From assembly GCA_002749285.1 (NCBI GenBank), contig PDPR01000014.1, positions 99,727 to 163,726 on the forward strand: 64,000 bases of DNA, in the 5' to 3' direction. The notes below the pieces were generated by a model. It ran no database searches and was not told the origin of the DNA. It was given only the letters and a program-made list of their open reading frames with translations. Position numbers and translations under genes: made by a program. Each line of letters opens with the position of its first letter. The first letter of the stretch is position 1. Positions 63,570 through 64,000 of the stretch are shown piece after piece. The stretch is from Maribacter sp. (GTDB lineage Bacteria > Bacteroidota > Bacteroidia > Flavobacteriales > Flavobacteriaceae).

Positions 63570-63590
63570 ATCGTTACGCTTTTTTATATC

Positions 63591-63598
63591 CAAAAATA
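63591..63598 (-). promoter_or_regulatory. -7 box of the DUF1684 gene
   Basis: TATTTTTG on the minus strand, 21 bp before ATG 63569, giving a leader of about 15 nt. Confidence 0.6.
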
Positions 63599-63831
63599 CA
63601 ATATATCATATTTTTAACCAGCTTTGCCACCAATGGGTAAAAATCATGGGACGGATATCAATTTACAACATCCCAAAAAATGAGCCCCCATGCCGCTATG
63701 TATGTAAAATAGAAATGAAAAAACCTTATATCCAACGGTTAACGTATAAACGAAGTAGCGACCTAAATAAGCCAAAACATTCATTTAAGTACTTTACTCG
63801 CTATTTTGTTTATACAATGTTACCTATATAG
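63599..63831. other. Intergenic stretch near the right edge, nothing recognised
   Basis: AT-rich sequence without a supported gene or strong hairpin. Confidence 0.35.
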
Positions 63832-63990
63832 TTATTTTTCTTTAGGTTCACTGAAGTGATTTCCTTCGCCTAACCATCCTCTTTTAAGTCCTGTTAACTT
63901 ATTAAACCCGTTGTGCATTTTAAATAATGCTGATTTTAATATTGTTGATATTTCTATTGAAAATGGACCTGTTGATATATTGAATGGTTG
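63832..63990 (-). pseudogene. C-terminal coding fragment near the right edge, family unknown
   Basis: A minus-strand frame open from an in-frame TAA at 63993-63991 to TAA at 63834-63832 gives 52 residues that look protein-like, including GPFSIEISTILKSALFKMH and LKRGWLGEGNHFSEPKEK. No start codon lies before the internal ATG at 63918. It may be the 3' end of a gene that runs off the window and has suffered a frameshift or stop, or a short 28-aa peptide. I do not recognise it. Confidence 0.3.
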
Positions 63991-64000
63991 TTAAGGCGGT

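Noticed and set aside
1..64000. Whole-window look for CRISPR arrays, rRNA, intact tRNA, prophage or toxin-antitoxin pairs
   Set aside because: None could be supported by repeats, motifs or gene content.

Overview
The window is chromosomal DNA from a member of the Flavobacteriaceae (Bacteroidota), most likely a marine genus near Maribacter, Zobellia or Arenibacter; the genus is a guess. The family call rests on three things: the Bacteroidota -7 promoter box TAnnTTTG upstream of about twenty genes, weak or absent Shine-Dalgarno sequences, and lineage-typical proteins (DUF5606, DUF3276/PUR-alpha, DUF4920, DUF1573, long NusB, MnmD, a cyclophilin-FKBP fusion, a DnaJ with only two zinc motifs). I see no rRNA, intact tRNA, CRISPR array, prophage or intact insertion sequence.

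Layout. 1-3.2 kb: an edge-cut GH20 hexosaminidase lipoprotein and an S10 serine carboxypeptidase, followed by an orphan signal peptide that looks like the stump of a lost gene. 3.2-6.2 kb: an AT-rich accessory islet with a secreted HEXXH protein, a frameshifted unknown gene and a DinB-like protein. 6.2-8.7 kb: ruvX-def-DUF5606, divergent from dapD. 8.9-13.7 kb: a surface-polymer cluster (GT2, TagF-like transferase, LicC-like nucleotidyltransferase, and a 609-residue TagF-GT2 fusion whose second half is a paralogue of the first GT2), reading directly into tsaC and a CCA-adding enzyme. 16-24 kb: heme A synthase, an IS1096-ORF3-like protein, a YejK-like nucleoid protein, an ABC-2 exporter and uvrB. 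24-38.9 kb: an Hsp20 gene with a sigma-54-like upstream region, a small gene interrupted by an amber codon, then housekeeping genes (sucC, lysA, guaB, HMG-CoA lyase, pyrD, pepT, yajC-DUF1573-nusB).

39-49 kb: an ABCB exporter, a PUR-alpha-like protein, a large M14 carboxypeptidase, csaA, a cold-shock gene beside an unexplained 560-bp intergenic region, the dual immunophilin, an M28 peptidase coupled to PPK2, and a secreted unknown. 49.8-55 kb is one tightly packed minus-strand operon: ABC ATPase, ABC permease, MscS channel, DUF6268 outer-membrane protein, and an NtrC-type regulator lacking a DNA-binding domain. 55.4-57.1 kb is grpE-dnaJ. 57.3-61.2 kb holds a TIGR01777 epimerase, mnmD, DUF4920, ilvE and a MazG-like hydrolase. 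The end holds small membrane proteins, crcB, a decayed ammonium-transporter fragment, a DUF1684 lipoprotein and an unrecognised reading frame running toward the edge.

The parts most worth follow-up are the TagF/GT2 fusion cluster, the GC-rich structured stretch after ilvE, the 44.4-44.9 kb intergenic region, the HTH-less sigma-54 activator with its operon and the sigma-54-like hsp20 promoter, the amber-interrupted gene at 24.85 kb, two small single-span membrane proteins missed by length cut-offs, and the amt remnant.
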